The notes beneath the pieces were generated by a model, which worked only from the letters and a program-made list of their open reading frames with translations, ran no database searches and was not told the origin of the DNA. A stretch of DNA of 64,000 nucleotides from Sporanaerobacter acetigenes DSM 13106 (lineage in GTDB: Bacteria; Bacillota; Clostridia; Tissierellales; Sporanaerobacteraceae): positions 310,001-374,000 of the forward strand of contig NZ_FQXR01000002.1 of assembly GCF_900130025.1 (NCBI RefSeq), given 5' to 3'. Below are positions 41,896 through 50,263 of this stretch, in pieces. Position 1 is the first letter of the stretch. Each line of letters starts with the position of its first letter. The position numbers were made by a program, and so were the translations under genes.

Positions 41896-43860
41896 TCAAT
41901 TTCTCAAATACATAATTTCTTCATAGCTATCTGCATTTATCAATATATCAGCTGCTGCTTCTTGTTCTAAAATTTCCACCAATTTCACTAGTTTTTCCAT
42001 ATATAATTCTGGATTCAGACTAGCTAGAACTATTATTATCCTTACTTCCTCATTTCCTTTATCTCCGAATTTTATATTTTCTTTTAATGTAAGTAAACTC
42101 ATAGAATCTTTCAAAACTCCATTGTGATTAGAGGCATGAGTAAGAGCTACCTGTGGAATAAAAACCATATAAGGTCCCAATTCCTCAACTGCTTTTATCA
42201 TAGCGTCTATATAATCCTTTGTAATACTTTTTTGTTCTATAAGAGGTTTACTTGCCAAATGAATTGCTTCTCTCCAATTCTCACAGTCAACTTTCAAATT
42301 AACTTCTTCACTATTAAGAAGCTCTCCTAGATAATTCACTTTTCTATAAGCATTTGCTCCATTTATATCAGATATATAATCTAGTTGTTTTCTAACAGTA
42401 TTCTTAAATATGAGAGTTTTCAATCTGCTTAAATCTTCATTGTCAAGAAGAGGATTTATTCTTATAACTTCTATTCCAGAAATTTCTAATGGACTAGTAC
42501 TAATTACAAAATCTACATTATTCTTTTTTATGCATTCATCTACTTCATGGGCAGAAACCGGCCCCATATATTTCAGTTCTGGCAACATAATATTCAATCT
42601 AGTCTTTAAAAGATTTGAAGTCGCAAAACCACTTCCACAAACTAAAAGTACATTTGGCATAAAACTCGAACTTTTATTTCTTTCAAAAGCTGCTCCAATA
42701 TGCATTGCCACATAAGCTATTTCATCATCTATCAACTTTCCTCCCAAAAATGTTTTGTGCTTATTTAATATTTTTCTCGACATTTCAAATATAAAAGGGT
42801 ATCTATATTTAATCTGATCCGTAAGAGGATTTTCTATTGTCAAATTATTGCTAATTCTATAGAAAGCCACTTCAAGATGAGTTCTTAGACCATTTATAAC
42901 CTCCACATCCTTTTCAAGATCTATACCTAAATATTTTTTTACATCTTCAACTATTTCTTGAACAATAATATTCACATTTTCATTTTCATACTCTCCTGGA
43001 AAACTTATAGAATCTCTGATTTTTGCTCCTTTAAATATTTTATCTAAATAGTTAATTTCATTTTCATCAAATACAATGTCATCAGCCTTTTCGATTATTT
43101 CCAAGGCCTTTTTTGTAGTAGCATAGCCTCTATTATCTTTATCTAAATCGTAGACACATTCTATACTTTTGCCTTTTTTAACTCTTTTTATGGCAACAGC
43201 TATATTAACAATTAACTCTTTTATGGATTCTTCCGTATAAGAAATCTCAAGAAAATTTTCTTTTTCTTTAATTGCTTTTAATATTAGAGCTTTATCTATA
43301 TCTTCGAATAAATACTCAATTTCATAGCTACTCAATAATCCTTTCTTTAGCCCTTTACCTATCAATTTAGAAGTTTCATTTCGTATAGAGCTTTCTTTCC
43401 CCAAAAACTTTATTCCATAATAAGTTTTCCTATCAAGTGAAATTTCGCTTTCATAAAACTCTTCCTCTATTTTGTCTAAATCAGAAATAATAGTATTTTT
43501 GCTAACCTTTATAATTTCAGAAATGTCTTCTAATGTAATATAATTTGCCGATAAAAAAAGTAAAAGCTTTATATGAAATTGTCTTTCCTCGGCTGAGTAA
43601 TCAATATTTTCTAAACTTGTCAATTCATTTAATATCTCATGTGCATTTTTGTTCCCTAAATCAATCCCAACTCCCAATCTAGGTTTTCTAATTAAATCAA
43701 CATTTTTTTCTTTTAACCAAGCTTCTATAATATCTAAATCATAGCGAATAGTTCTTTCGCTGACATTAAAAATCAAAGCAATTTCTTTGATAGTAGAGTT
43801 TTCTTTGATTTTTAATAAATAATGAATTATATCTTTTTGTCTCTTTCCCAAGGTAACCAT
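41896..43860 (-). CDS. PRD-containing transcriptional activator (BglG/MtlR type)
   Basis: A 654-residue regulator starting MVTLGKRQKDIIHYLL with AAGGTG upstream. Domains in order: HTH (~8-60, ENSTIKEIALIFNVSERTIRYDLDIIEAWL), a second HTH/Mga-like region (~85-165), PRD1 (~190-300), PRD2 (~305-410, with HLEVAFYRI and IAYVAMHIGAAFER), an EIIB-like domain (VLLVCGSGFATSNLLKTRL, Cys ~415) and a C-terminal EIIA-like domain (PQVALTHASNHNGV). Phosphorylation by HPr and EIIB normally sets its activity. It precedes the EIIA-EIIB-EIIC-SIS genes in one operon, so it is their likely activator. Confidence 0.9.
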   Translation of the reverse strand: MVTLGKRQKDIIHYLLKIKENSTIKEIALIFNVSERTIRYDLDIIEAWLKEKNVDLIRKPRLGVGIDLGNKNAHEILNELTSLENIDYSAEERQFHIKLLLFLSANYITLEDISEIIKVSKNTIISDLDKIEEEFYESEISLDRKTYYGIKFLGKESSIRNETSKLIGKGLKKGLLSSYEIEYLFEDIDKALILKAIKEKENFLEISYTEESIKELIVNIAVAIKRVKKGKSIECVYDLDKDNRGYATTKKALEIIEKADDIVFDENEINYLDKIFKGAKIRDSISFPGEYENENVNIIVQEIVEDVKKYLGIDLEKDVEVINGLRTHLEVAFYRISNNLTIENPLTDQIKYRYPFIFEMSRKILNKHKTFLGGKLIDDEIAYVAMHIGAAFERNKSSSFMPNVLLVCGSGFATSNLLKTRLNIMLPELKYMGPVSAHEVDECIKKNNVDFVISTSPLEISGIEVIRINPLLDNEDLSRLKTLIFKNTVRKQLDYISDINGANAYRKVNYLGELLNSEEVNLKVDCENWREAIHLASKPLIEQKSITKDYIDAMIKAVEELGPYMVFIPQVALTHASNHNGVLKDSMSLLTLKENIKFGDKGNEEVRIIIVLASLNPELYMEKLVKLVEILEQEAAADILINADSYEEIMYLRN

Positions 43861-43911
43861 AAATATCACCTTCAACCTTCCCACTTATTATTATATATAA
43901 AAAATCATATT

Positions 43912-43939
43912 ATTATAATTCCAATCTAGTTCTATACAA
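43912..43939 (-). promoter_or_regulatory. Sigma-A-type promoter of the PRD regulator/PTS operon
   Basis: On the minus strand TTGTAT, 16 bases, TATAAT. The -10 is perfect and lies ~52 bases before the regulator start codon. Confidence 0.55.
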
Positions 43940-43981
43940 TGTGGCAACAATTTAAATAATGTTTATTAATCAAAAAAATAA

Positions 43982-44030
43982 AAAACCCCTTCCAGAATTC
44001 TATGTTTTTTTGAACTCTGAAAAGGGTTTT
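43982..44030 (-). terminator. Terminator after kce
   Basis: A 19-base imperfect stem (AAAACCCCTTCCAGAATTC with GAACTCTGAAAAGGGTTTT) with an 11-base loop, followed on the minus strand by TTTATTTTTTTG, 5 bases after the kce stop. The left flank on that strand, TAGATTGGAAAACCCT, matches the SIS-gene terminator. Confidence 0.85.
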
Positions 44031-44035
44031 CCAAT

Positions 44036-44848
44036 CTATTTAAGACCTAATATTTTTCTTGCTTCATCTGGTGTAGCTACTTCTCTTCCTACTTCTCTTG
44101 AGATTCTAGCAACTTTTTCTACCAATTCAGCATTGGATTTAGCTAAAACACCTTTTGATAAGTAAACATTGTCCTCAAATCCTACTCTAGCATGACCGCC
44201 CATGATGATTGCTGCCACAGCCATAGGAATCTCATGTCTGCCTACTCCAGCTACCGTCCATGTAGAACCTTCTGGCAAACTATGAACCAAATAAGCTAAA
44301 TCTCTCACTGTTGCATCCATTTGTACTCCAAGTACAAAATCAAAATGCATAGGGGCTTTTATAAATCCTTGTTTATGATACCTTATAGCTAAGTCTACCA
44401 TTCCTTTGTCAAACACTTCAATTTCTGGCTTAACGTTCTTTTCATTCATAACGTTTGCAAAATTTTTGATAGTGTTCTCAGTGTTTACGAATATTTCATC
44501 TCCACCAAAGTTTAATGTACCACAGTCAAGAGTTGCCATTTCAGGATTCAATTCAACTGGTTGAAGTCTTTCTTCATCAGTCATTCCAACTGCTCCACCT
44601 GTTGAAGGTTGAACGATTACATCAGGACATCTCTTCTTTATTTCATCAATACAAGCTTTAAATCTTTCTTTGCTTTGAGTAGGAGTTCCATCGTCTTCTC
44701 TTACATGTAAATGTATGATGCTAGCTCCAGCTTTGTATGCTGCTTCAGCTTCTCTACCTATTTCTTCTACTGTATAAGGTACACTTGGATTGTTTTCCTT
44801 TGTAACTTCCGCGCCACATATAGCTGCTGTAATAATTAATTTTTCCAT
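44036..44848 (-). CDS. kce: 3-keto-5-aminohexanoate cleavage enzyme
   Basis: A 270-residue BKACE-family TIM barrel. Zinc and substrate residues are visible: AAICGAEVT at the N-terminus, the histidine pair in SIIHLHVREDDGTPTQ (~46 and 48), PSTGGAVGM, EMATLDCGTLNFG, and the GFEDNVYLSKGVLAKSNAELV block. It condenses 3-keto-5-aminohexanoate with acetyl-CoA to give acetoacetate and 3-aminobutyryl-CoA in lysine fermentation. The true start is the second in-frame ATG, behind GAGGTG. The BKACE family has many substrates; the adjacent kal gene makes Kce the likely identity. Confidence 0.9.
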   Translation of the reverse strand: MEKLIITAAICGAEVTKENNPSVPYTVEEIGREAEAAYKAGASIIHLHVREDDGTPTQSKERFKACIDEIKKRCPDVIVQPSTGGAVGMTDEERLQPVELNPEMATLDCGTLNFGGDEIFVNTENTIKNFANVMNEKNVKPEIEVFDKGMVDLAIRYHKQGFIKAPMHFDFVLGVQMDATVRDLAYLVHSLPEGSTWTVAGVGRHEIPMAVAAIIMGGHARVGFEDNVYLSKGVLAKSNAELVEKVARISREVGREVATPDEARKILGLK

Positions 44849-44873
44849 AAATATCACCTCAACTTTTTAAATA

Positions 44874-45257
44874 TTACTTTCTTTGTTTATCCTTTGGAAC
44901 TACACAAGTTCCCACAGCTCTACAAACTACTATAGGTTCTTCCAATACATCACACGCTGAATCATTGATATCTGGTCTTGGAGCTATAACCTTTCTAGCT
45001 TCAAATTCCATTTTTCTTGAGCTATTTCCAGTCTTAACTATTTCTCCAACAGCTTCAATATAATCTCCCGCAAAAACTGGAGCTAAAAATTCAACCTTTT
45101 CATAACCTGCAAATAAACCTTCATCTCCATCATTTCTTATAAGCAATTCTGTAGCTACATCTCCGAACAATTGTAGCATCTTTGCACCGTCTACAAGATT
45201 CCCACCATAATGGGCATCTCCTGCACTCATTCTTACTCTGATAATAGCTTTTTCCAT
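44874..45257 (-). CDS. kal: 3-aminobutyryl-CoA ammonia-lyase
   Basis: A 127-residue hotdog-fold protein, starting [38 protein letters not shown] behind GGAGG. The DAHYGGNLV segment and the [41 protein letters not shown] block match Kal-type proteins. It removes ammonia from 3-aminobutyryl-CoA to make crotonyl-CoA. It lies 25 bases upstream of kce, so the two are cotranscribed and act on consecutive steps. Hotdog thioesterases are the alternative family reading. Confidence 0.88.
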   Translation of the reverse strand: MEKAIIRVRMSAGDAHYGGNLVDGAKMLQLFGDVATELLIRNDGDEGLFAGYEKVEFLAPVFAGDYIEAVGEIVKTGNSSRKMEFEARKVIAPRPDINDSACDVLEEPIVVCRAVGTCVVPKDKQRK

Positions 45258-45298
45258 GGTCCATACCTCCAATTCATTAGTTTTCCTTTACAGCCAAT

Positions 45299-45307
45299 AT
45301 TATATCA
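45299..45307 (-). promoter_or_regulatory. Extended -10 promoter of kal-kce
   Basis: On the minus strand TGaTATAAT, perfect -10 with TGn extension, ~42 bases before the kal ATG and just after the TetR gene end. No strong -35 is seen. Confidence 0.5.
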
Positions 45308-45324
45308 TACCCTTCAATATTTAG

Positions 45325-45900
45325 CTATATATATCCTTTAAAGAGGATTTCCACCATAGGTTCTGGAGAAATCTCATCATAGCTATAATTATCAAAAAAT
45401 ACTTTTTTCCCATAAAATTGACTTATAGAGCCTGCTATAGAAAGAGTAACCAATTCTTCATCTAAATCATCTCTAAGTTCTCCATCTTTTTTGCCTTGTT
45501 CTATCATTTCCTTTAGCATAGAAAACAATTTCATCTTTTCCTTTAGCATTTCTTTCCTCAATTCCTTGGGAAATACTGCTTGTTGATTTATAAAAATCTG
45601 AGCAATATCTATATATTTGGTCAAAAACTTTCCATGATATTTAAACAATTCTATAGTCTTCTCTTTCACACTACCCTTTCCCTTAAGGACCTTTTCCATT
45701 CCTTCTTTGTACTCTTCTATTCCATATTTAAGTAGTTCATGAAAAAGTGCTTCCTTGCTATCAAAATATCCATATACTGTACCCTTTCCTATTCCTGCTT
45801 GCTTTGCTATATCCTCCATTTTAGCTGCATAAAATCCATTTTTAGAAAATACAATAGCTGCTGCTTTTAGTATTTCTATCTTTTTTTCTTCTCTAGTCAT
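45325..45900 (-). CDS. TetR/AcrR-family transcriptional repressor
   Basis: A 191-residue regulator. The N-terminal TetR HTH is KIEILKAAAIVFSKNGFYAAKMEDIAKQAGIGKGTVYGYFDSKEALFHELL (~6-57), and the rest is a helical ligand-binding domain. It is the last gene of the adaptor-RND operon, 15 bases after the pump gene. A palindromic operator-like site (50119-50136) overlaps the operon's promoter start, so autorepression of the whole operon is likely. The inducer is unknown. Confidence 0.9.
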   Translation of the reverse strand: MTREEKKIEILKAAAIVFSKNGFYAAKMEDIAKQAGIGKGTVYGYFDSKEALFHELLKYGIEEYKEGMEKVLKGKGSVKEKTIELFKYHGKFLTKYIDIAQIFINQQAVFPKELRKEMLKEKMKLFSMLKEMIEQGKKDGELRDDLDEELVTLSIAGSISQFYGKKVFFDNYSYDEISPEPMVEILFKGYI

Positions 45901-45915
45901 CTATTTCACCTACTC

Positions 45916-48900
45916 TTAATTGTTTCTATTTCTCAAATTGTCAAACATTATATATAAAACAGGTTCCAGTACTAGTGTAAGTAGAGTAGAAAGAATAAGT
46001 CCTCCTATTACAGCTATAGCCATAGGGCTTTGTATTTCAGAACCTTCTCCTCTTCTAATAGCCAAAGGCAAAAGTCCCAATACAGTTGTAAGGGTAGTCA
46101 TAAGTATTGGTCTCAATCTAGTAGGCCCTGCCTTTCTCACCGCCTCGTCTTTTTCCATACCATTTTTCCTCAAAGTATTTATATAATCTACCAATACTAT
46201 AGCATTATTAACCACTATTCCTGCCAATACTATTCCCCCCACTATAGCTGGAACGCTCAAACTCTTTCCTGAAAGCAACAAAAATAGTGCTGCCCCAGAA
46301 AAAGATAGTGGAACACTTAGAATAATAATGAAAGGATATATAAAAGATTCAAATTGAGATGCAAGTATTATAAATACAAATACCACAGCAAGTATTAGGA
46401 CCAAAGTCAAATCCCTATAAGCTTTAACTAGTTGTTTATGCTGTCCTTCAAAACTATAGCTATACCCCCTAGGCATATGATAATCTTTTAACTTTGCTTC
46501 TATATCTTCTATAGTGCTTTCCATATCTCTATCATAAATTTGACTAGTCACACTGACCACTCTAGATTGATTTTCCCTATATATATTTACAGGCCCCTTC
46601 TCTACTTGAATATCCGCTATTTCTAAAAGAGGAACACTACTTCCCAAAGGAGTTGGTATGTTTAAAGATTTGAGTCCTTGAATAGTTTCATCCTTTGAGC
46701 CTTCCTTTTTCACGACTATATCTATTTCTGAACCTTCATATTTGTATTTACTAGCTACAACTCCAGAAAGATTTCCCCTCACTGAATTAGCTACTTGATA
46801 AGTACTGAGCCCAAATTGGCTAGCCATATCTCTATGGAGAACTATCTTTACTTCTGGTATTCCATCTTCATAATTTGACTTTACTTCTCTAGTACCAGGT
46901 ACAGTTTTCACAATTTCCTTAAAATCTTCTCCAATACCTTTTAATGTATCTAAATCATCTCCCTTAATAGAAATATTTACAGGATCTCCACCGAGACCTC
47001 CCATCAACTCTGAAGACACATCTACACTTATATCTGCCCCTGCAATATCCTTTTTTATATTTCTCACTTCATCAGCTACTTGGAAGGTGCTTTTATTTCT
47101 TTCATTTAAAGGCTTCAAAATAACGGTGATACTTCCTTTGTTGGAATTGGTACTACTACTTGACGTAGACACAAGAGAACCTGCACCAATAGTTGAAAAT
47201 ACTGTATCAACTTCTTCAATATTTCCAATTTCACCTTCAAGTCTTCCAAGAACTTCATTTATGTCTTTAAAACTAGAACCTTGAGGAAGACTTATGTTTA
47301 CCACAAATACTCCTTCATCAATTGGGGGGAAAAATTCTCCTCCTATAAGAAATAGTGGAGTAAGAGTAAATATAAATATTAAAACTGCAATGCATACTGT
47401 CCATCCCTTATGTCTAAGAGCCCAATCAAGTATATTTTTATATTCCTTCTCTACTTTTCCATAAAATTTATAGAAGATATCTTTTCTCTCAATTTTCTTC
47501 TTTTTTCTTAAAGACCTAGAAGAGAGCATTGGAATGAGCGTTAGAGAAACCAACAGAGATATCAAAAGTGAAAATACAACTGTATAGGCCAATTCTTTAA
47601 ATATAGTAGCTGTAAAACCACGAACAAATACCATAGGCAAAAATACTACTATAGTAGTAAGAGTAGAAGCTATAACAGCCATACTCACTTCTTTTGCCCC
47701 TTCTATAGCAGCTGTATCAGAAGGTTCTCCTCCTTCACTCATTCTATATATATTTTCAAGCACTACTATAGAATTGTCTACAAGCATTCCTACTCCCAAT
47801 GCCATTCCTCCCAAAGTCATGACATTAAAAGTTATATTTCTAAAATATAGCAATATAAAAGTTGCAACAATAGAAACTGGTATAGAAACAGATATTATCA
47901 AAGTAGTCTTTAAATCCCTCAAAAATATATATAGGACAATTATGGCAAATGCAGCACCCATCAAAGCATTTTTAAATACATTGATGATACTGTCCTTTAT
48001 ATATTTTGCCTGATCCAATACAATTTCCATTTCCAATGAAGGATATTCTTTTAGTATTTCATTTAATTCTTTATTTATCTCTTCACTGACTCTAACAGTA
48101 TTGGCCCCAGATTGTTTTTGAATAGACATATTGATGCCATCTTTTCCATTTATTCTAGAGATAGTGTTTATTTCCTTATCTTCAAGAGAAATTTGAGCAA
48201 TATCTTCTAAATGAATAACTCCCCCTGTAACAAGAGGTATGGGAAGAGCCTTTATTTGTTCAATGGAACTAAACTCTCCTGAAGTCTTCACTGTAAGCTT
48301 TTTACCCCCACTATGCACCTGACCTCCAGGAAGATTTAAATTTTCAGCCCCTATTGTCTGAGTAATTCTATCCATACTCAGCCCATATCTTTCAAGTTCT
48401 CCTTCATTTACAACTATAGCTACTTCCTTTTCATTTCCTCCGGTCACCGCTACACTAGCCACTCCTTCGATTCTCTCAATTCTTGGTTTTATTATTTCCA
48501 TAACCTGAGATTGAAGTTTTCCCAAATCCTCGTCACTATAAAAGGCCAATTGCAAAATAGGCAATGCATTGGGATCTACTTTGACCACCATGGGATTTGA
48601 AACTTCTCTAGGAAGATATCCCTTTACCAAATCTATTTTTTCCCTCATCTCAAGATTGGCAAAATCCATATTTGTACCAAAATTAAACTCTATCACTACA
48701 AGAGAATTTCCATCCATAGAAATGCTCTTTACATTTTTCACACTTCCTACAGTAGCTACAGCCCCTTCAATAGGCTTTGTCACCAATTTTTCAATTTCTT
48801 GAGGCCCTGCCCCTTTATAACTTGTAGATACTACGGCTATAGGAATTTCTATTTTAGGAAGAAGATCCAATGGAATTCTAGTCAAAGAAACTATACCAAC

Positions 48901-48969
48901 AATTAAAATTACCAATGTAATCATCAAAATAGTGATAGGCTTTTTTACAGAAAAACTATATAGATTCAT
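45916..48969 (-). CDS. RND-family multidrug efflux transporter (HAE1/SwrC-like)
   Basis: A 1017-residue pump with the RND duplicated layout: twelve membrane helices and two large external loops. It starts MNLYSFSVKKPITILMITLVILIVGIVSL. The proton-relay helix 4 has GGMALGVGMLVDNSIVVLENIYRM with the essential Asp, and helix 10 has GGIVLAGIVVNNAIVLVDYIN. It exports drugs or lipids using the ion gradient. With a lipoprotein adaptor and no outer-membrane channel, it is the single-membrane form. It overlaps the adaptor stop by 4 bases. Confidence 0.94.
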   Translation of the reverse strand: MNLYSFSVKKPITILMITLVILIVGIVSLTRIPLDLLPKIEIPIAVVSTSYKGAGPQEIEKLVTKPIEGAVATVGSVKNVKSISMDGNSLVVIEFNFGTNMDFANLEMREKIDLVKGYLPREVSNPMVVKVDPNALPILQLAFYSDEDLGKLQSQVMEIIKPRIERIEGVASVAVTGGNEKEVAIVVNEGELERYGLSMDRITQTIGAENLNLPGGQVHSGGKKLTVKTSGEFSSIEQIKALPIPLVTGGVIHLEDIAQISLEDKEINTISRINGKDGINMSIQKQSGANTVRVSEEINKELNEILKEYPSLEMEIVLDQAKYIKDSIINVFKNALMGAAFAIIVLYIFLRDLKTTLIISVSIPVSIVATFILLYFRNITFNVMTLGGMALGVGMLVDNSIVVLENIYRMSEGGEPSDTAAIEGAKEVSMAVIASTLTTIVVFLPMVFVRGFTATIFKELAYTVVFSLLISLLVSLTLIPMLSSRSLRKKKKIERKDIFYKFYGKVEKEYKNILDWALRHKGWTVCIAVLIFIFTLTPLFLIGGEFFPPIDEGVFVVNISLPQGSSFKDINEVLGRLEGEIGNIEEVDTVFSTIGAGSLVSTSSSSTNSNKGSITVILKPLNERNKSTFQVADEVRNIKKDIAGADISVDVSSELMGGLGGDPVNISIKGDDLDTLKGIGEDFKEIVKTVPGTREVKSNYEDGIPEVKIVLHRDMASQFGLSTYQVANSVRGNLSGVVASKYKYEGSEIDIVVKKEGSKDETIQGLKSLNIPTPLGSSVPLLEIADIQVEKGPVNIYRENQSRVVSVTSQIYDRDMESTIEDIEAKLKDYHMPRGYSYSFEGQHKQLVKAYRDLTLVLILAVVFVFIILASQFESFIYPFIIILSVPLSFSGAALFLLLSGKSLSVPAIVGGIVLAGIVVNNAIVLVDYINTLRKNGMEKDEAVRKAGPTRLRPILMTTLTTVLGLLPLAIRRGEGSEIQSPMAIAVIGGLILSTLLTLVLEPVLYIMFDNLRNRNN

Positions 48970-50096
48970 TTACCTTCACCTCTCACTACTTTGACTGTAG
49001 TACCATCTGATACATAATATTGTCCTTTAACTATGAGTTTTTCTCCACCCTTAAGTCCACTTTTTATCTCAACATTATCTCCTCCATCCAATCCCTTAAC
49101 TACTTTTACTTTCTTGGCTTTCCCATTTTTCACTATATAAACTACGCTTTCATCATCTATATCCAATACTGCATCATTTGGAATAGTTACGACATCTTCT
49201 CTTTTGTCCGCTTTTATCGTGACTTTTCCCAATGCTCCAATGGGAATATTTAAATCTTTCGTATCAACAGTTATTTTTATTGGATAAAGACCAGTTTTTA
49301 CATTTGGACTCAAAGCCATGTATTCAATCTTCCCCACGACATTTTTCTTATCTAACGATGGAATATCTACAAATACCTCATCATCTTTTTTTATTTTGTT
49401 CAAAAGCTTATCAACTACATTTATTTCCACATACATATTGTCAAAATCTGATATCATCATGGCAAGTTCACTATTTGTAGCAAATCCACCTTCCTTAATA
49501 TTTACAGAAGAAACTACTCCATCTGTTGTAGCTCGGACTTTTAATTTTTCTAAGGTATCCTTGGCTTGTTTGTATCCATTTTCTACTTCTGAAAGCTTGC
49601 CATCCAATTCTTTTGAAAGCTTATCTAATTCTTCTTTTTTCCCTTCAATCTCCACCATTTTTTTAGTCCTTTCCTCATTTGCTCCATCAACTACATTGAC
49701 AGATGGAAGTTGGGACTTGGCCTTTTCAATTTCATTTTTCTTTGACTTCAAATCATCTAAGGCCTCTTTTGCCATATTTACCTGTTTATCTACTTCTTCA
49801 TTTTCAATGACAAATAGTAAATCTCCACTTTTCACTTTGTCCCCAGGCTTCACTTCTATACTCTTTATTTCCCCTGGAATTTGAGGAAGAACAATAGAGT
49901 CTTTTTCTGAAAAAAACCTACCTGAAATGCTTATTTCATCATATATTTCTCCAAGAGAAACATCTTCTACTTCAACAGGTATGTACTCTTCTTTTTTGGC
50001 TTCTTCAACTTTATTTTTCTGAAAAGGTGAAGTACATCCTGAAAAAGCAATGGAAAGTACAATACTTAAAGCTAAAATACATGCCTTTTTCTTCAT
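48966..50096 (-). CDS. RND efflux adaptor lipoprotein (membrane fusion protein)
   Basis: A 376-residue protein with a signal peptide and lipobox (LSIAFSGC, Cys ~21). Conserved adaptor parts are PQIPGEIKSIEVKPGDKVKSGDLLFVIENEEVDKQV (first lipoyl half), a coiled coil (~95-185), the second lipoyl half VRATTDGVVSSVNIKEGGFATNSELAMMISDF and the C-terminal VVTIPNDAVLDIDDESVVYIVKNGKAKKVKV beta domain. It links the RND pump to the cell exterior. It is the first gene of the operon. Confidence 0.92.
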   Translation of the reverse strand: MKKKACILALSIVLSIAFSGCTSPFQKNKVEEAKKEEYIPVEVEDVSLGEIYDEISISGRFFSEKDSIVLPQIPGEIKSIEVKPGDKVKSGDLLFVIENEEVDKQVNMAKEALDDLKSKKNEIEKAKSQLPSVNVVDGANEERTKKMVEIEGKKEELDKLSKELDGKLSEVENGYKQAKDTLEKLKVRATTDGVVSSVNIKEGGFATNSELAMMISDFDNMYVEINVVDKLLNKIKKDDEVFVDIPSLDKKNVVGKIEYMALSPNVKTGLYPIKITVDTKDLNIPIGALGKVTIKADKREDVVTIPNDAVLDIDDESVVYIVKNGKAKKVKVVKGLDGGDNVEIKSGLKGGEKLIVKGQYYVSDGTTVKVVRGEGK

Positions 50097-50118
50097 TTTT
50101 AAACCTCCAATGCTATTG

Positions 50119-50136
50119 ACTGACCAGTCGGTCGGT
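50119..50136. promoter_or_regulatory. TetR-type operator at the RND operon
   Basis: The imperfect palindrome ACTGACCAGTCGGTCGGT carries GACC/GGTC half-sites typical of AcrR/QacR-like operators. It lies between the -10 and the ribosome-binding site of the adaptor gene, covering the expected transcription start. Confidence 0.65.
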
Positions 50137-50142
50137 AAGATT

Positions 50143-50171
50143 ATTCTAATTTATACGAAAAGATTTGTCAA
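50143..50171 (-). promoter_or_regulatory. Sigma-A promoter of the RND efflux operon
   Basis: On the minus strand TTGACA, 17 bases, TAGAAT. A perfect -35, ideal spacing and a -10 with five of six matches. The start site is expected inside the adjacent TetR-type operator. Confidence 0.75.
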
Positions 50172-50206
50172 CAAGAACAAATATTATTGTAACTATTTTG
50201 TTCCTT

Positions 50207-50233
50207 TTGAATACACTTTTTATATGGTAAAAT
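50207..50233 (+). promoter_or_regulatory. Probable promoter of the ABC/FtsX operon
   Basis: TTGAAT, 15 bases, TGg-TAAAAT (extended -10), ~31 bases before the ATG of the ATPase gene. An inverted repeat GAACAAA...TTTGTTC (50175-50203) lies directly upstream and could be a regulator site. Confidence 0.5.
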
Positions 50234-50263
50234 GTAGATACATAATTGTAGGGAGGTGAAAAC

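Noticed and set aside
49318-49884. 188-residue open frame on the plus strand within the RND adaptor gene
   Set aside because: Serine- and leucine-rich shadow of the adaptor coiled coil; no ribosome-binding site and no recognisable domain.
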